Source: CAZAFD01 sp964484785 (GTDB lineage Bacteria > Pseudomonadota > Alphaproteobacteria > Rickettsiales > UBA1997). From it: DNA of 64,000 nt. The stretch's first letter is position 1. Every line of letters starts with the position of its first letter. The notes below the pieces were generated by a model. That model searched no databases, was not told the origin of the DNA, and saw only the letters and a program-made list of their open reading frames with translations. Positions 8,977 through 17,902 of the stretch are shown piece after piece. Location: contig CAZAFD010000001.1 in the NCBI GenBank assembly GCA_964484785.1, positions 1 to 64,000 of the forward strand, given 5' to 3'. Made by a program: the position numbers and the translations under genes.

Positions 8977-10359
8977 TTAAAAAGTTAAATTAATTCCACT
9001 AAGTTTTAATTGCTGAATGACTTCTTTTTTACATTCTTCTAGACCACTTTCTGTTCGAGCCTCGCATCTAACTGTGATTTTATCTTCGGTGCAGTTGTCT
9101 CTTATTAACCACCAACCATCGGCTTTATTTACTCTAACGCCATTTACTGTTATAAGATCTCTACCTTGTTGTTGTAATCTAGCTATTATTTCTTGAGGAA
9201 TATTTATCTTCTCTTGATAAGAACATGCAATACCGATTTTTGGAGTGCTATAGTATCTAGGGAAATGTTCTACAATATCGCTCAGGGTGGATTGAGAATT
9301 TTCTAAAATATTTATTAACTTTATAGATGCGTACAAAGCATCGTCATAATTATAATTTTCTCCAAAAAACATATGGCCACTGGTCTCGCCGGCAAGTCCT
9401 ATATTCTCAGAAGACATTAAATCTTTAATAAATGAATGGCCGGGTCTACACATTACTGGTTGTCCACCGTATTCCTTGATCTTATCTATAAGTAACTGGC
9501 TAGATGATACTTCAAAGGCTACCTTGGCCCCTGTATTGTCCTTAAGATAATCTTCTGCGAAAATACACAATAATTGATCTCCATATAGTGCGCGACCTTT
9601 ATGATCTACTACAGCGAGTCTATCTCCGTCACCATCGTAGGCTATACCCAAATCGAAACCACCTTCAAGTACTTCTTTTTGCAGATCTTTTAAATTTTTT
9701 GCTATAGATGGATCTGCTGGATGGTTTGGGAATGTACCATCTACATTTCCATAAATAATTCTGTTTTTACCAGGCAATCCTTGAACTATATTTTGTAGGA
9801 CTGTTGCCGTAGCTCCATTACCAGCATCAAAAACAACATTTAGTGTTTTTGTATTATTTTTATTATATTGTTGTAGTATATATTCAATATAAAGGCTATT
9901 TATATTTATTGTTTCATTCTTACCTGTCCCATTAATGAAGTGACCAGAGGCTGCTATTCTGCCCAAGTCTTGTATATCATTTCCCCATATTGGTCTATCG
10001 TTGGTGAGCATCTTAAAGCCGTTAAATTCCGGTGGATTATGAGAGGCCGTTATTATTAGCCCCGCATCTTTTTTTAATTGTTGAACCGCAAAGTATACCA
10101 TTGGAGTTGGACACAAACCTATATTGGTTGTATTAATTCCTGTTTCATTGAGACCTTTACAAACATGATGACAGTAAGTTTCTGATGTTATTCTTCCATC
10201 ATAACCAACAATACATGTTTTTTTATTTAATTTATGCAAAAGACTGCCATAGCTCCTACCAACAAAATACGCGTCTTTTTCTGTTAATTCCTTATTAACT
10301 ATACCTCTTATGTCGTAAAATTTTAAAACATTCTGATCAAATTTATGTGTCCCATGCAT
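8977..10359 (-). CDS. phosphomannomutase/phosphoglucomutase
   Basis: Interconverts hexose 1- and 6-phosphates for sugar-nucleotide and envelope polysaccharide synthesis. The 460 residues have the four-domain alpha-D-phosphohexomutase layout. The phosphoserine loop is ITASHNPPEFNG (about 100-111), the metal loop DGDGDR (about 240), the sugar-specificity loop GETSGHMFF (about 322) and the phosphate-binding tail RCEARTES (about 430). The KFYDIRGI start is typical of the PMM/PGM (AlgC-like) branch. A ribosome-binding AAGGA lies about 10 bases before the ATG. Whether mannose or glucose is the natural substrate cannot be read from sequence. Confidence 0.93.
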   Translation of the reverse strand: MHGTHKFDQNVLKFYDIRGIVNKELTEKDAYFVGRSYGSLLHKLNKKTCIVGYDGRITSETYCHHVCKGLNETGINTTNIGLCPTPMVYFAVQQLKKDAGLIITASHNPPEFNGFKMLTNDRPIWGNDIQDLGRIAASGHFINGTGKNETININSLYIEYILQQYNKNNTKTLNVVFDAGNGATATVLQNIVQGLPGKNRIIYGNVDGTFPNHPADPSIAKNLKDLQKEVLEGGFDLGIAYDGDGDRLAVVDHKGRALYGDQLLCIFAEDYLKDNTGAKVAFEVSSSQLLIDKIKEYGGQPVMCRPGHSFIKDLMSSENIGLAGETSGHMFFGENYNYDDALYASIKLINILENSQSTLSDIVEHFPRYYSTPKIGIACSYQEKINIPQEIIARLQQQGRDLITVNGVRVNKADGWWLIRDNCTEDKITVRCEARTESGLEECKKEVIQQLKLSGINLTF

Positions 10360-10448
10360 TCTTAAATATCCTTATTTGTTTGGACCGAAGATAAAGATTT
10401 AATATAAAAAATCAATTACGTATAAGGTGGTAATTAGACAATATATAT

Positions 10449-11180
10449 TTACATATGTTTGCCTCTACCGCCAATTTTTGGGATTATCTTCTTGTTAACC
10501 AAAGTATCTTTTGCATATTTTGAATATACACTATAAAGAGTACATTCGATGTTATCAGAGTTTTTATCAAATATATCTATTTGTAACAAGATATCAGCAT
10601 AGCTGTTATATGTGAGATCAGCTTCTATTAGAGATTGTATATGCAAGACTTTATTATCTATATGTCTAGTAACCAATATTTCATTTTGATTAAAGATATT
10701 TACAGTGATTAACTTCTGCGTGGATAAATCTTTTAAGCTTGGATATTTGCCTATTAGATTATTGATTCTTGCACTTTCTTCTTTGCTTGGTTTGGTACAA
10801 GATTCCTGTAGAGCTAACTGTGAAGACCATATACTTAATCGTAATAAATCACATCCATCTACAAGAGATTTAGTATGTAGTTTTGCCTTACGAAGTATGG
10901 ATAATAGAACACATTTTTTAGCATAGCTTGATATAAGAGTTTTTTCGTAAGCATTACTCGGTTGTGGTCTATATTTAAAATATGATTGACAACTGTTAAT
11001 TAAATAATCTTTTTGACTTAAAAAGAGACTATCTTCATTTTCTATAAAGGCTTCTGTGCGCATCCTTAAGTTATCGATCTTTTCTCTCTGAAATTTAAAA
11101 TCTGAAATAGTGTAGTCACTAAAGATAAAATCAAAAAATACATACACCAATATGACTACAAGTAATAAAAAACGCTTCAT
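10449..11180 (-). CDS. exported protein of unknown function, last gene of pilus-like operon
   Basis: I do not recognise this 243-residue protein. An N-terminal hydrophobic segment (FLLLVVILVYVFFDFIF, about 4-20) could be a signal peptide or anchor. The rest is hydrophilic with about five cysteines spread over the chain (in NSCQS, KKCVL, DGCDL, ESCTK and IECTL), possibly disulfide-bonded in the periplasm. It starts 3 bases after the preceding gene and has a good ribosome-binding site AAGGAG, so it belongs to the same transcript as the PilM/N-, PilO- and PilP-like genes. By position it could be an accessory or pilot protein of that apparatus; this is inference. Confidence 0.7.
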   Translation of the reverse strand: MKRFLLLVVILVYVFFDFIFSDYTISDFKFQREKIDNLRMRTEAFIENEDSLFLSQKDYLINSCQSYFKYRPQPSNAYEKTLISSYAKKCVLLSILRKAKLHTKSLVDGCDLLRLSIWSSQLALQESCTKPSKEESARINNLIGKYPSLKDLSTQKLITVNIFNQNEILVTRHIDNKVLHIQSLIEADLTYNSYADILLQIDIFDKNSDNIECTLYSVYSKYAKDTLVNKKIIPKIGGRGKHM

Positions 11181-11183
11181 TAA

Positions 11184-11912
11184 TTAAAAACTCCTTAATA
11201 ATTCGTCCAACTCAACATCATAACTTTCGTATTGTCCACTATTATTAATAGATGTGCTTTTGGTTTTTTGATTCTTATTCATAAAGCTATTATTCTCGAA
11301 TTTACCTTCTATAATTTTATCAAGCATAGGAATATAAGTTTGATTAACCGATAAATGTATAGTTAGCTCATACTTACCATCTGCATTGGCTTTATAATTG
11401 TCGTTTTGTATGTTATTATGAATATACTCGTGCTTTATCTTTGATATAGTCCATAAAATGGTAGCAGAGTTTTTATCTAGGTTAAGAATTTTATATTCTC
11501 CTTTAGCAGCCTTGTTTGAAGTATTACTAATTTTTTTATCATTAATCCACAAGGTCCAGCTATCATCTGACGAATAAATAATGGACTTTAAATATATATT
11601 GAAGTTTTGTATATTGTTTGTACTCGGGGTGGTAATTACATCTTCTACATTACCGCCAGCTTCTTTGCTCTCTATATTTTGATAACTAGCGTAGGCATTT
11701 AATACCTTTTTGAGTATTAAAATCTGTTTTTCTAAGAAAAATATACTATCTAAACTGGAGTAGTAATTATCATCTAATGACTTAGGTATGATTTGAGTTT
11801 TTTTATCACTGTTTGAATTATTCTCATTTGACGCTTGTGTTTCTTTACTTAAACAAATGCCTGTTTTTGTTGTAAAATATAGTAATGTAAAAATTATGAG
11901 ACATTTTTTCAT
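11184..11912 (-). CDS. PilP/GspC-like periplasmic protein (putative)
   Basis: The 242-residue product begins MKKCLIIFTLLYFTTKTGIC, a signal peptide. A longer start at 11936 would overlap the previous gene, whereas the ATG at 11912 is 1 base after its stop. The central part has a predicted helix, and residues about 100-160 read IYLKSIIYSSDDSWTLWIND, then KISNTS, then YKILNLDKNSATILW. That resembles the small beta domain of PilP and GspC (a short segment with W and I-N, a turn, then Y-x-V/I-x-x-I...V-x-L/W), which contacts the secretin. The family link is by pattern and by gene order after PilM/N- and PilO-like genes, and is not secure. Confidence 0.55.
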   Translation of the reverse strand: MKKCLIIFTLLYFTTKTGICLSKETQASNENNSNSDKKTQIIPKSLDDNYYSSLDSIFFLEKQILILKKVLNAYASYQNIESKEAGGNVEDVITTPSTNNIQNFNIYLKSIIYSSDDSWTLWINDKKISNTSNKAAKGEYKILNLDKNSATILWTISKIKHEYIHNNIQNDNYKANADGKYELTIHLSVNQTYIPMLDKIIEGKFENNSFMNKNQKTKSTSINNSGQYESYDVELDELLRSF

Positions 11913-11913
11913 T

Positions 11914-12549
11914 TTAATTTCCCAAGTAAAAAGCATTTAAATTTAAATCTACCTCAAGTAATGGTAATAAATTGTTATTTAGTGTGTTTTGAACAAAGAC
12001 CTTATCTATTTGTCTTAGCTTAATAATTTGTATGCTATCTATAGTAATAAAACAATTCAGCTTGTCTTTGAGGTTTTTAATAAAACTAAAAATATCATGT
12101 TCACTAAAACATTTAAACTTTAAACTTATATCTTTAGAATAAATCTTATTTTTATAAGTACTTTCATGTAAAAGTGTAGCTTCACTGGTTTTTACATTTA
12201 AATCAAAAATATTAAATTCTTGCGCGTTTGTTGAGATCAGTTTGACTAAATTAGTGGTGTCTAGTTTAAAAAAATCTTTTTTCCTTAAGTCTTGATAATT
12301 AAATACCTTAGCATACTTTTCTGCTAAGGATACCTCTTCGGTTATTTTGATTAAATCCCCATCTAGTTGTTGATTCTTTTGTTTTAAATTAATTAAGGAA
12401 TCCTTCTTACTAACCTTTTGTTTTTTGTTTAAAAAATAAAGACCAAAATTGGCGCCAATAATTAAAACAAGTAATATACTAATATATATGTTTGTATTGA
12501 TAAGAAGTTGTTTTTTATCTCCAACCTTATTTTTTCTTTTAAAAATCAT
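11914..12549 (-). CDS. PilO/GspM-like inner-membrane protein (putative)
   Basis: The 211-residue product has a short basic cytoplasmic N-terminus (KRKNKVGDKKQ) and one transmembrane helix (about 20-40, IYISILLVLIIGANFGLYFL). A coiled-coil stretch follows (SLINLKQKNQQLDGDLIKIT), then a C-terminal alpha/beta domain of ferredoxin-like size. This bitopic layout is that of PilO and GspM, which form the periplasmic platform together with PilN/GspL. It overlaps the upstream PilM/N-like gene by 4 bases (12546-12549), a sign of translational coupling. Sequence similarity is too weak to name the gene. Confidence 0.55.
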   Translation of the reverse strand: MIFKRKNKVGDKKQLLINTNIYISILLVLIIGANFGLYFLNKKQKVSKKDSLINLKQKNQQLDGDLIKITEEVSLAEKYAKVFNYQDLRKKDFFKLDTTNLVKLISTNAQEFNIFDLNVKTSEATLLHESTYKNKIYSKDISLKFKCFSEHDIFSFIKNLKDKLNCFITIDSIQIIKLRQIDKVFVQNTLNNNLLPLLEVDLNLNAFYLGN

Positions 12550-14069
12550 AAAGACTCCAACTCAAAAGTTATTGGTGCGCTGGAATAAAACTTATTAAAG
12601 TCAATTTTATTCTTATCAAAGGTCAATGTTTTAATCTGCAGCTTCTTTTTTATTCCTTTTTCTAAAGACGACTTAAAGCTTTCATAATTTTCCAATAAAG
12701 TTTCAGCTGATCCAGAATCATAATTGTTCATTAGTGATCCACTAAAATGCCAAGTAGCCTTAACTACGTAATCGTTCTTAAAATTCTTTGCATCAAAACC
12801 ACTTTGTTGCCACTTAAATTTTGATAAAGTAACTTTACCCGGCATAAGTTGTGCGAATAATTTGAAATCGTCAAAAGGAGTTAGTTTGTTTTTTTGTAAA
12901 AATTCGTGGATAAGTCCTAGGTCTATTATTGAGTGGATATTGTCCTTTTTCAAAATTGCAACATTCTTTTTAGTATCAAGTTCTGTAGTCTTGGTTTTTA
13001 TGGATTGATTAACCTTTCTCATATCAAAAAAGTACGACATATATACAATACAGAAGCCTACGGCCAAATAGGTAAAGATAAGTAGGGCTAAATAAATTAA
13101 ATTTTTTAAAATATGATCTATTTTTAATAGAAGATTAATTAGTCTAGTAGATGGTGTAAAAAATTTAAAAATATTTCGCTTAAATGTGACCAGGTTGTTA
13201 TAAACAATATCAGCGTATTCATAATCAATTTCCTTTTCTCTATTGAACTTTGTTTTAAATAATCTAGCGAGGATTTCGCTGGTATCAAAGTACATGGAAT
13301 TAATAGTCTTTAAATCAGATCTGTTAAAAACATTCTTTATAAGCGAGGTCGTGATTCCTATTATCGATAGATTTTCAGATTTAAAATCTGCATCAAAACG
13401 TTTAATAAAGCCATTGGTTCTGGCTATATCGTTTTCAAATAGCATTGTTTTTGTCTTAATATCAGATTCTGCATTGTTAATATCATACAAGAATCTCGTA
13501 AAAACTAACTTTTGATTTCTAAAGGCTATTTGTCTTATTCCACTAACCTTTGTTTCTACTAGCAGTAGTATCCACTTCTTTTTCTTTAATATAGGAAACT
13601 GTTTTAAAAGTTCCTTTAGTATTCTCGTGCTTTCCAGGGGCGCCATATATATGCCAGCCAATAAATTTGGAACAGTCTCTATAAATGCTATTATATCATT
13701 AAGAATTGGCTCGACAGGAGAAGATACGAAGAGATATTCCCATTCTTTTGTAGTATCATTCTTACCAAGAAAGAGCTTGGTACGTAGATCTTCGCTTGGT
13801 GTTTCAAAATTGAATTTCCTATTTACAACTTTATGCAAGTCAAAGATATTTATACTTTTAGGAAACTTTTTTAAACTATAGTTTTGTCCAATGTTATCCA
13901 ATAATACATAAACCTTAGCCCTGCTATGTTCTAATAATAATGATCGTAATTCTTCTTTAACTTGGTCATTAAACTCCTTAAAGAACTTTTCATGAACGAC
14001 CATTTTAGACTTGTTAAGTCTAAAATACAGTCCATAATTACCAATTAGAATTGTAAAATATGTGGCCAT
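12546..14069 (-). CDS. GspL-like (PilM-PilN fused) platform protein (putative)
   Basis: A 507-residue bitopic protein. Residues 1-310 form a large cytoplasmic alpha/beta region, a single transmembrane helix lies at about 316-340 (LIYLALLIFTYLAVGFCIVY), and the periplasmic C-terminus contains LFAQLMPGKVTLSKFKW. The latter recalls the PilN/GspL pattern of a helix, then P-x-x-V-x-L. An actin-like cytoplasmic domain joined to a membrane helix and a ferredoxin-like periplasmic domain is the arrangement of GspL, or of PilM fused to PilN. The ATP-binding motifs of PilM are not clear. It heads the four-gene block and begins 73 bases after the acyl-CoA synthetase gene on the same strand. The call depends on layout and context. 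Confidence 0.5.
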   Translation of the reverse strand: MATYFTILIGNYGLYFRLNKSKMVVHEKFFKEFNDQVKEELRSLLLEHSRAKVYVLLDNIGQNYSLKKFPKSINIFDLHKVVNRKFNFETPSEDLRTKLFLGKNDTTKEWEYLFVSSPVEPILNDIIAFIETVPNLLAGIYMAPLESTRILKELLKQFPILKKKKWILLLVETKVSGIRQIAFRNQKLVFTRFLYDINNAESDIKTKTMLFENDIARTNGFIKRFDADFKSENLSIIGITTSLIKNVFNRSDLKTINSMYFDTSEILARLFKTKFNREKEIDYEYADIVYNNLVTFKRNIFKFFTPSTRLINLLLKIDHILKNLIYLALLIFTYLAVGFCIVYMSYFFDMRKVNQSIKTKTTELDTKKNVAILKKDNIHSIIDLGLIHEFLQKNKLTPFDDFKLFAQLMPGKVTLSKFKWQQSGFDAKNFKNDYVVKATWHFSGSLMNNYDSGSAETLLENYESFKSSLEKGIKKKLQIKTLTFDKNKIDFNKFYSSAPITFELESL

Positions 14070-14142
14070 TCATTAATCATGTATTAGTCATACCAATAGC
14101 TAAGCAGAAAAATATAAAAATTCAAGAAAATTATTTTATATT

Positions 14143-16221
14143 CTACTTTATGATAATTTTAAAATCGACAATTACAGCTCTGTCATCGGTTACTAATATT
14201 GGGTTTATATCAATGGATTTAATTTCTGGAAAATCTAAAACTAATTGTTGTATTCCTTCTAGGGCTGATATTACCTTATCAAGAGCTTTAGGCTTCTTAC
14301 CTCGTACCCCTCTTAGTATTGTGCCAATTTTTGTCTCATCAAACATTTGGGAAAATTCTTCAGTAGGCAAGAGTCGTAAGGTTGTATCATGAAGAATTTC
14401 TGTATAAATACCCCCACTTCCAAAAATCATTATTTTACCAAAAGTTTTATCAGTATTTACTCCTATGATTGCCTCTGTCGCATTAGTTATCATTTCTTGA
14501 ATTAAAATTGAAGCCTTTGTCAATTTAAATTTCGAAATAATGTCCGTTAATTCATCCCAGGCCTTGGAAAATTTCTCAGTATTATCTATGTTCAAACGAA
14601 TTCCATTCATTTCTGTTTTGTGCAGAGCTTCTGGTGCAGCTATTTTTAAGACAAGAGGTCTTGGGAAGATTTTTTCGCAGAAATTTAGCGCTTGTGCTTT
14701 ATTTATGAAGTCGCTAGATTTTGGATAATCCAATTGATAATGCTCCATGATTTTTTGCGTAATACTCTGTGGTAAGGATGATAAGTTATCCTTGATAGCT
14801 TCTCTAATCAAAATTTCAATTTCTTTATTTTTCTTAGTCTCTGTCTTAAGGTTCACTGTTCTTTCTTTATGTGAAGATAGCTTATTTAATTTACTTACCA
14901 AATTAATAAGCATATCCGGATCGTCAAAATGTAATATATGGTTCTCTTCAAAAGTTTTAATGGCCTGAGCCACGCTATAGCCTCCTACAAAAGATGTAAA
15001 AATGTTTATATCTTTAAATTCTTTTGATAATTTTGTAATAGCCATAGCGGTTTCCAATGGCTCGGTTGCCATTTGTGGTGTTAATAACACTAGTATATTT
15101 TTGAATTCTTTACTCTCGCATAAGATACGTAGAGCTTTTTCATATCTATCTGCTCTTGCATCACCTATTATATCAATAGGATTCTTCAAAGAAGCTTCTG
15201 GAGTTACTGCTTGTTTAAGTTTTTCTTTTAAAACATCACTTGGATTATCCAGGTCTAGACCATATTTAGCACAGGAATCACTGGTAACCACACCCAAGCC
15301 TCCGGCATTGGTAAGAATAGCGAATTTATCACCGAAATTTCTATGATTTGCATACTGTAAAATTTCAATTAGTCCAAACATTTCTCCACTAGTATAAACT
15401 TGTATTATACCATTATTTTTGAAAGCTCTTTCCATTACTTCATAATTTGGTGCTAGACTTCCTGTATGAGACAAACTGGCTGCTTGTGCTTTGCTGGACT
15501 TTCCTGGTTCAAGAATTATAACTGGTTTAGTTTTAGATATTTCCCTTGCTAGATTTAAAAAATCGAGGCCTTGTTTTAAACTTTCAAGATAAAATACAAA
15601 AGCCCTTGTATTAGGATCCTTGTTAATTTCTCTTAATAAATCTGTTTCAGACAAAAGCATTTTATTGCCTATAGAGATGAAGTGCGAAAAACCTATATTT
15701 TTATTTTTTGCCCAATCTAAAATAGCACAACAATAAGCTCCCGATTGTGATATAAAGGCTATATTCCCCTTCTTAGGGAAGGCATCAGCAAAAGAAGCAT
15801 TTAAGTTGGTAAAGGTAGATATGTGGCCGAGACAATTTGGCCCGAGCACATTAATGTTATTTTTATAACATTTATCAGCTATAATATTTTCTAATTCATG
15901 GTTACCAACCTCTCCAAAACCAGCTGTTATTATACTAATATTTTTAGTACCATTGTATATAGCGTCATCAATTACATTGGATACAAACCTAGCTGGCACA
16001 GCTATTACAACCAAGTCTAATGCTTTGGGGCATAGTCTCAAATTACTAAAACATGGTTTGCCAAATAATTCATTTTGGTTATTTGGGTTAATAGCGTACA
16101 AATCTCCTTGATAATTGGCTTTTATTATATTTTTAAAAATAAGCGATCCTAATTTTGCTTCATTAGAAGATACACCTACTACGGCTATACTGCTTGGATT
16201 GAAGAAGGTAGTTAAATCCAT
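14143..16221 (-). CDS. acetate/acyl-CoA ligase, ADP-forming (fused alpha-beta)
   Basis: This 692-residue protein has three parts. A CoA-binding Rossmann domain (SIAVVGVSSNEAKLGSLIF, about 11-29) comes first. A succinyl-CoA-ligase-like flavodoxin domain follows, with GPNCLGH (about 127) and the phospho-histidine loop SLSHTGSLA (about 250). The C-terminal ATP-grasp domain is recognisable by EAIIGVNTDKTFGKIMIFGS and GGIYTE. This is the architecture of NDP-forming acetyl-CoA synthetases, which make ATP from acyl-CoA or run in reverse. No GNAT acetyltransferase domain follows, so it is not the Pat-type protein acetylase. AAGGATAAAT before the ATG is a good ribosome-binding site. Substrate cannot be told from sequence. 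Confidence 0.9.
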   Translation of the reverse strand: MDLTTFFNPSSIAVVGVSSNEAKLGSLIFKNIIKANYQGDLYAINPNNQNELFGKPCFSNLRLCPKALDLVVIAVPARFVSNVIDDAIYNGTKNISIITAGFGEVGNHELENIIADKCYKNNINVLGPNCLGHISTFTNLNASFADAFPKKGNIAFISQSGAYCCAILDWAKNKNIGFSHFISIGNKMLLSETDLLREINKDPNTRAFVFYLESLKQGLDFLNLAREISKTKPVIILEPGKSSKAQAASLSHTGSLAPNYEVMERAFKNNGIIQVYTSGEMFGLIEILQYANHRNFGDKFAILTNAGGLGVVTSDSCAKYGLDLDNPSDVLKEKLKQAVTPEASLKNPIDIIGDARADRYEKALRILCESKEFKNILVLLTPQMATEPLETAMAITKLSKEFKDINIFTSFVGGYSVAQAIKTFEENHILHFDDPDMLINLVSKLNKLSSHKERTVNLKTETKKNKEIEILIREAIKDNLSSLPQSITQKIMEHYQLDYPKSSDFINKAQALNFCEKIFPRPLVLKIAAPEALHKTEMNGIRLNIDNTEKFSKAWDELTDIISKFKLTKASILIQEMITNATEAIIGVNTDKTFGKIMIFGSGGIYTEILHDTTLRLLPTEEFSQMFDETKIGTILRGVRGKKPKALDKVISALEGIQQLVLDFPEIKSIDINPILVTDDRAVIVDFKIIIK

Positions 16222-16312
16222 TATTTATCCTTTTTGATATTAAGTGCTATCTTAAGACTAAAGATAAATTCACTAATTACAATACAATTGTAGGAAAGTT
16301 TAATGTTAATTC

Positions 16313-16341
16313 TTGATTTCCAATTTATTATACCGTATAAT
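16313..16341 (+). promoter_or_regulatory. promoter of pyk
   Basis: TTGATT (16313-16318), 17-base spacer, TATAAT (16336-16341). The predicted leader is about 75 bases long and contains a short hairpin AGTGGG (16348-16353) with CCCACT (16377-16382). Confidence 0.7.
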
Positions 16342-16421
16342 CACAACAGTGGGTTGTCTTAACAGTGATATGTAGCCCCACTAGGCGCTTATTTACTTAT
16401 ATAATAACTTGAATTTTTAAA

Positions 16422-17825
16422 ATGGTGGAAAAGAAGACCAAGATTATCGCAACCATAGGTCCTGCATCTGAGACAGAGATGATGCTAAAGAAAATCTCCG
16501 AGGAAGGAGTCAATGTCTTTAGACTAAATTTTTCTCATGGTAGCTATACAGAACATGGCGCAAAAATAGAAAAAATTAGGAGATTGGGTTTACCTGGGGC
16601 AATACTATTAGATACTAAAGGTCCTGAGATTAGAACTAAAGATGTTAATGGTAAGTTTGAAATAAAAGCTGGAGACAAATTTATAATTACAGTGACTTCC
16701 GGAAATTCCTACGAAATCTCAGGTAAGATTGGTGTAAGCTATAAGGAATTTATTAAAGATATAGATGTTGGTGATAATATTTCTATAGATGGCAACCTAG
16801 TAGCAAAGGCTATTAAAAAAACTGACACAGATATTGAGTTCGAAGTATTAAGTGGACATACCAATATAACATCAAATAGGCACATAAACGTTTATGGAAA
16901 ACATGTATCTCTGCCAACAGTAACAGAATCAGACTGGAAGGATATAGATTTTGGTATAGAACAAAGATTAGATTATATAGCTTTATCTTTTGCTAGAACC
17001 GAAGAAGATGTAAATGAAGTTAGACAGTATTGTGCTAAGAAGGGTTGGCCGGATATTAAAATTATTTCAAAAGTAGAAAATCTAGAAGCCCTAGAAAATA
17101 TTGAATCTTTAATACGTGCTTCTGATGGTATTATGATCGCTCGTGGTGACCTGGCTGATGAGGCTGGATACGCTAAGGTGCCAGTTATTCACAAAGAAAT
17201 TATTAAACTTTGTGCCTTCTATAAAAAACCTGTGATAGTGGCTACCCAGATGCTATCATCAATGGTGACTCAAGTTAATCCAACAAGAGCTGAAGCTTCC
17301 GATGTGGCTAATGCTATCTTTGATGGCGCTGATGCAATTATGTTGTCGGAGGAGACTACAAAATCAAGCGACCCATCACATGTCGTACAAGTGATGGCTG
17401 GAATAGCTAAAGAAGCTGAACTTGCTATGTACGGCGACGAAGAAGGAAAGGGAAAAGAATTATGTGGTTCAGAAACATTGTGCCAATGTAACATGGATTT
17501 ATTCCCTTTATATCCTGATTTAACTCAAGATCTAGATGCTATAGTTATAATTAGTTCTGATTATGATATCACTAGAAAAATTGCGAACGCTAGAGTTCCA
17601 GCACCTATATACTCTTTTATAGATAGAGAGATTTACATGAATCAGATGGCATTGATTTGGAATACTCGTCCATTCATGATGAAAATTAGTGACGATTTTG
17701 AAAGTAATGTCAAAATAGCAGAGCAGGAACTTAAGAAATGTCCTCACATTAAGAAATATTTATTAGTTTCGGACGTTTCATCTAATGGTAAGAAAGTACT
17801 AACTGTACAATCTAGAGAGTTATAA
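16422..17825 (+). CDS. pyk: pyruvate kinase
   Basis: Transfers phosphate from phosphoenolpyruvate to ADP, the last step of glycolysis. The 467 residues have the normal fold: TKIIATIGPASE at the N-terminus, NFSHGS (about 36) and DTKGPEIRT. The catalytic lysine motif IISKVENLEAL is near 215 and the C-terminal half of the active site is KKPVIVATQMLSSM near 275. The usual RGDLGVE reads RGDLADE here, a local change near the metal and substrate site. The C-terminal allosteric domain is present. It has a near-consensus promoter and a strong terminator, so it is a single-gene transcript. Confidence 0.95.
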   Translation: MVEKKTKIIATIGPASETEMMLKKISEEGVNVFRLNFSHGSYTEHGAKIEKIRRLGLPGAILLDTKGPEIRTKDVNGKFEIKAGDKFIITVTSGNSYEISGKIGVSYKEFIKDIDVGDNISIDGNLVAKAIKKTDTDIEFEVLSGHTNITSNRHINVYGKHVSLPTVTESDWKDIDFGIEQRLDYIALSFARTEEDVNEVRQYCAKKGWPDIKIISKVENLEALENIESLIRASDGIMIARGDLADEAGYAKVPVIHKEIIKLCAFYKKPVIVATQMLSSMVTQVNPTRAEASDVANAIFDGADAIMLSEETTKSSDPSHVVQVMAGIAKEAELAMYGDEEGKGKELCGSETLCQCNMDLFPLYPDLTQDLDAIVIISSDYDITRKIANARVPAPIYSFIDREIYMNQMALIWNTRPFMMKISDDFESNVKIAEQELKKCPHIKKYLLVSDVSSNGKKVLTVQSREL

Positions 17826-17848
17826 ATAGTCAATTATTTATTGCTAAT

Positions 17849-17881
17849 AAAAAAAGAAGTTCAAAAGAACTTCTTTTTTTA
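17849..17881 (+). terminator. intrinsic terminator after pyk
   Basis: A-run, stem AGAAGTTC (17855-17862) with GAACTTCT (17867-17874), loop AAAA, then seven T. It lies between converging pyk and fabI and can serve both. Confidence 0.9.
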
Positions 17882-17902
17882 TTTCTTAATGTTTGCTGGA
17901 TT

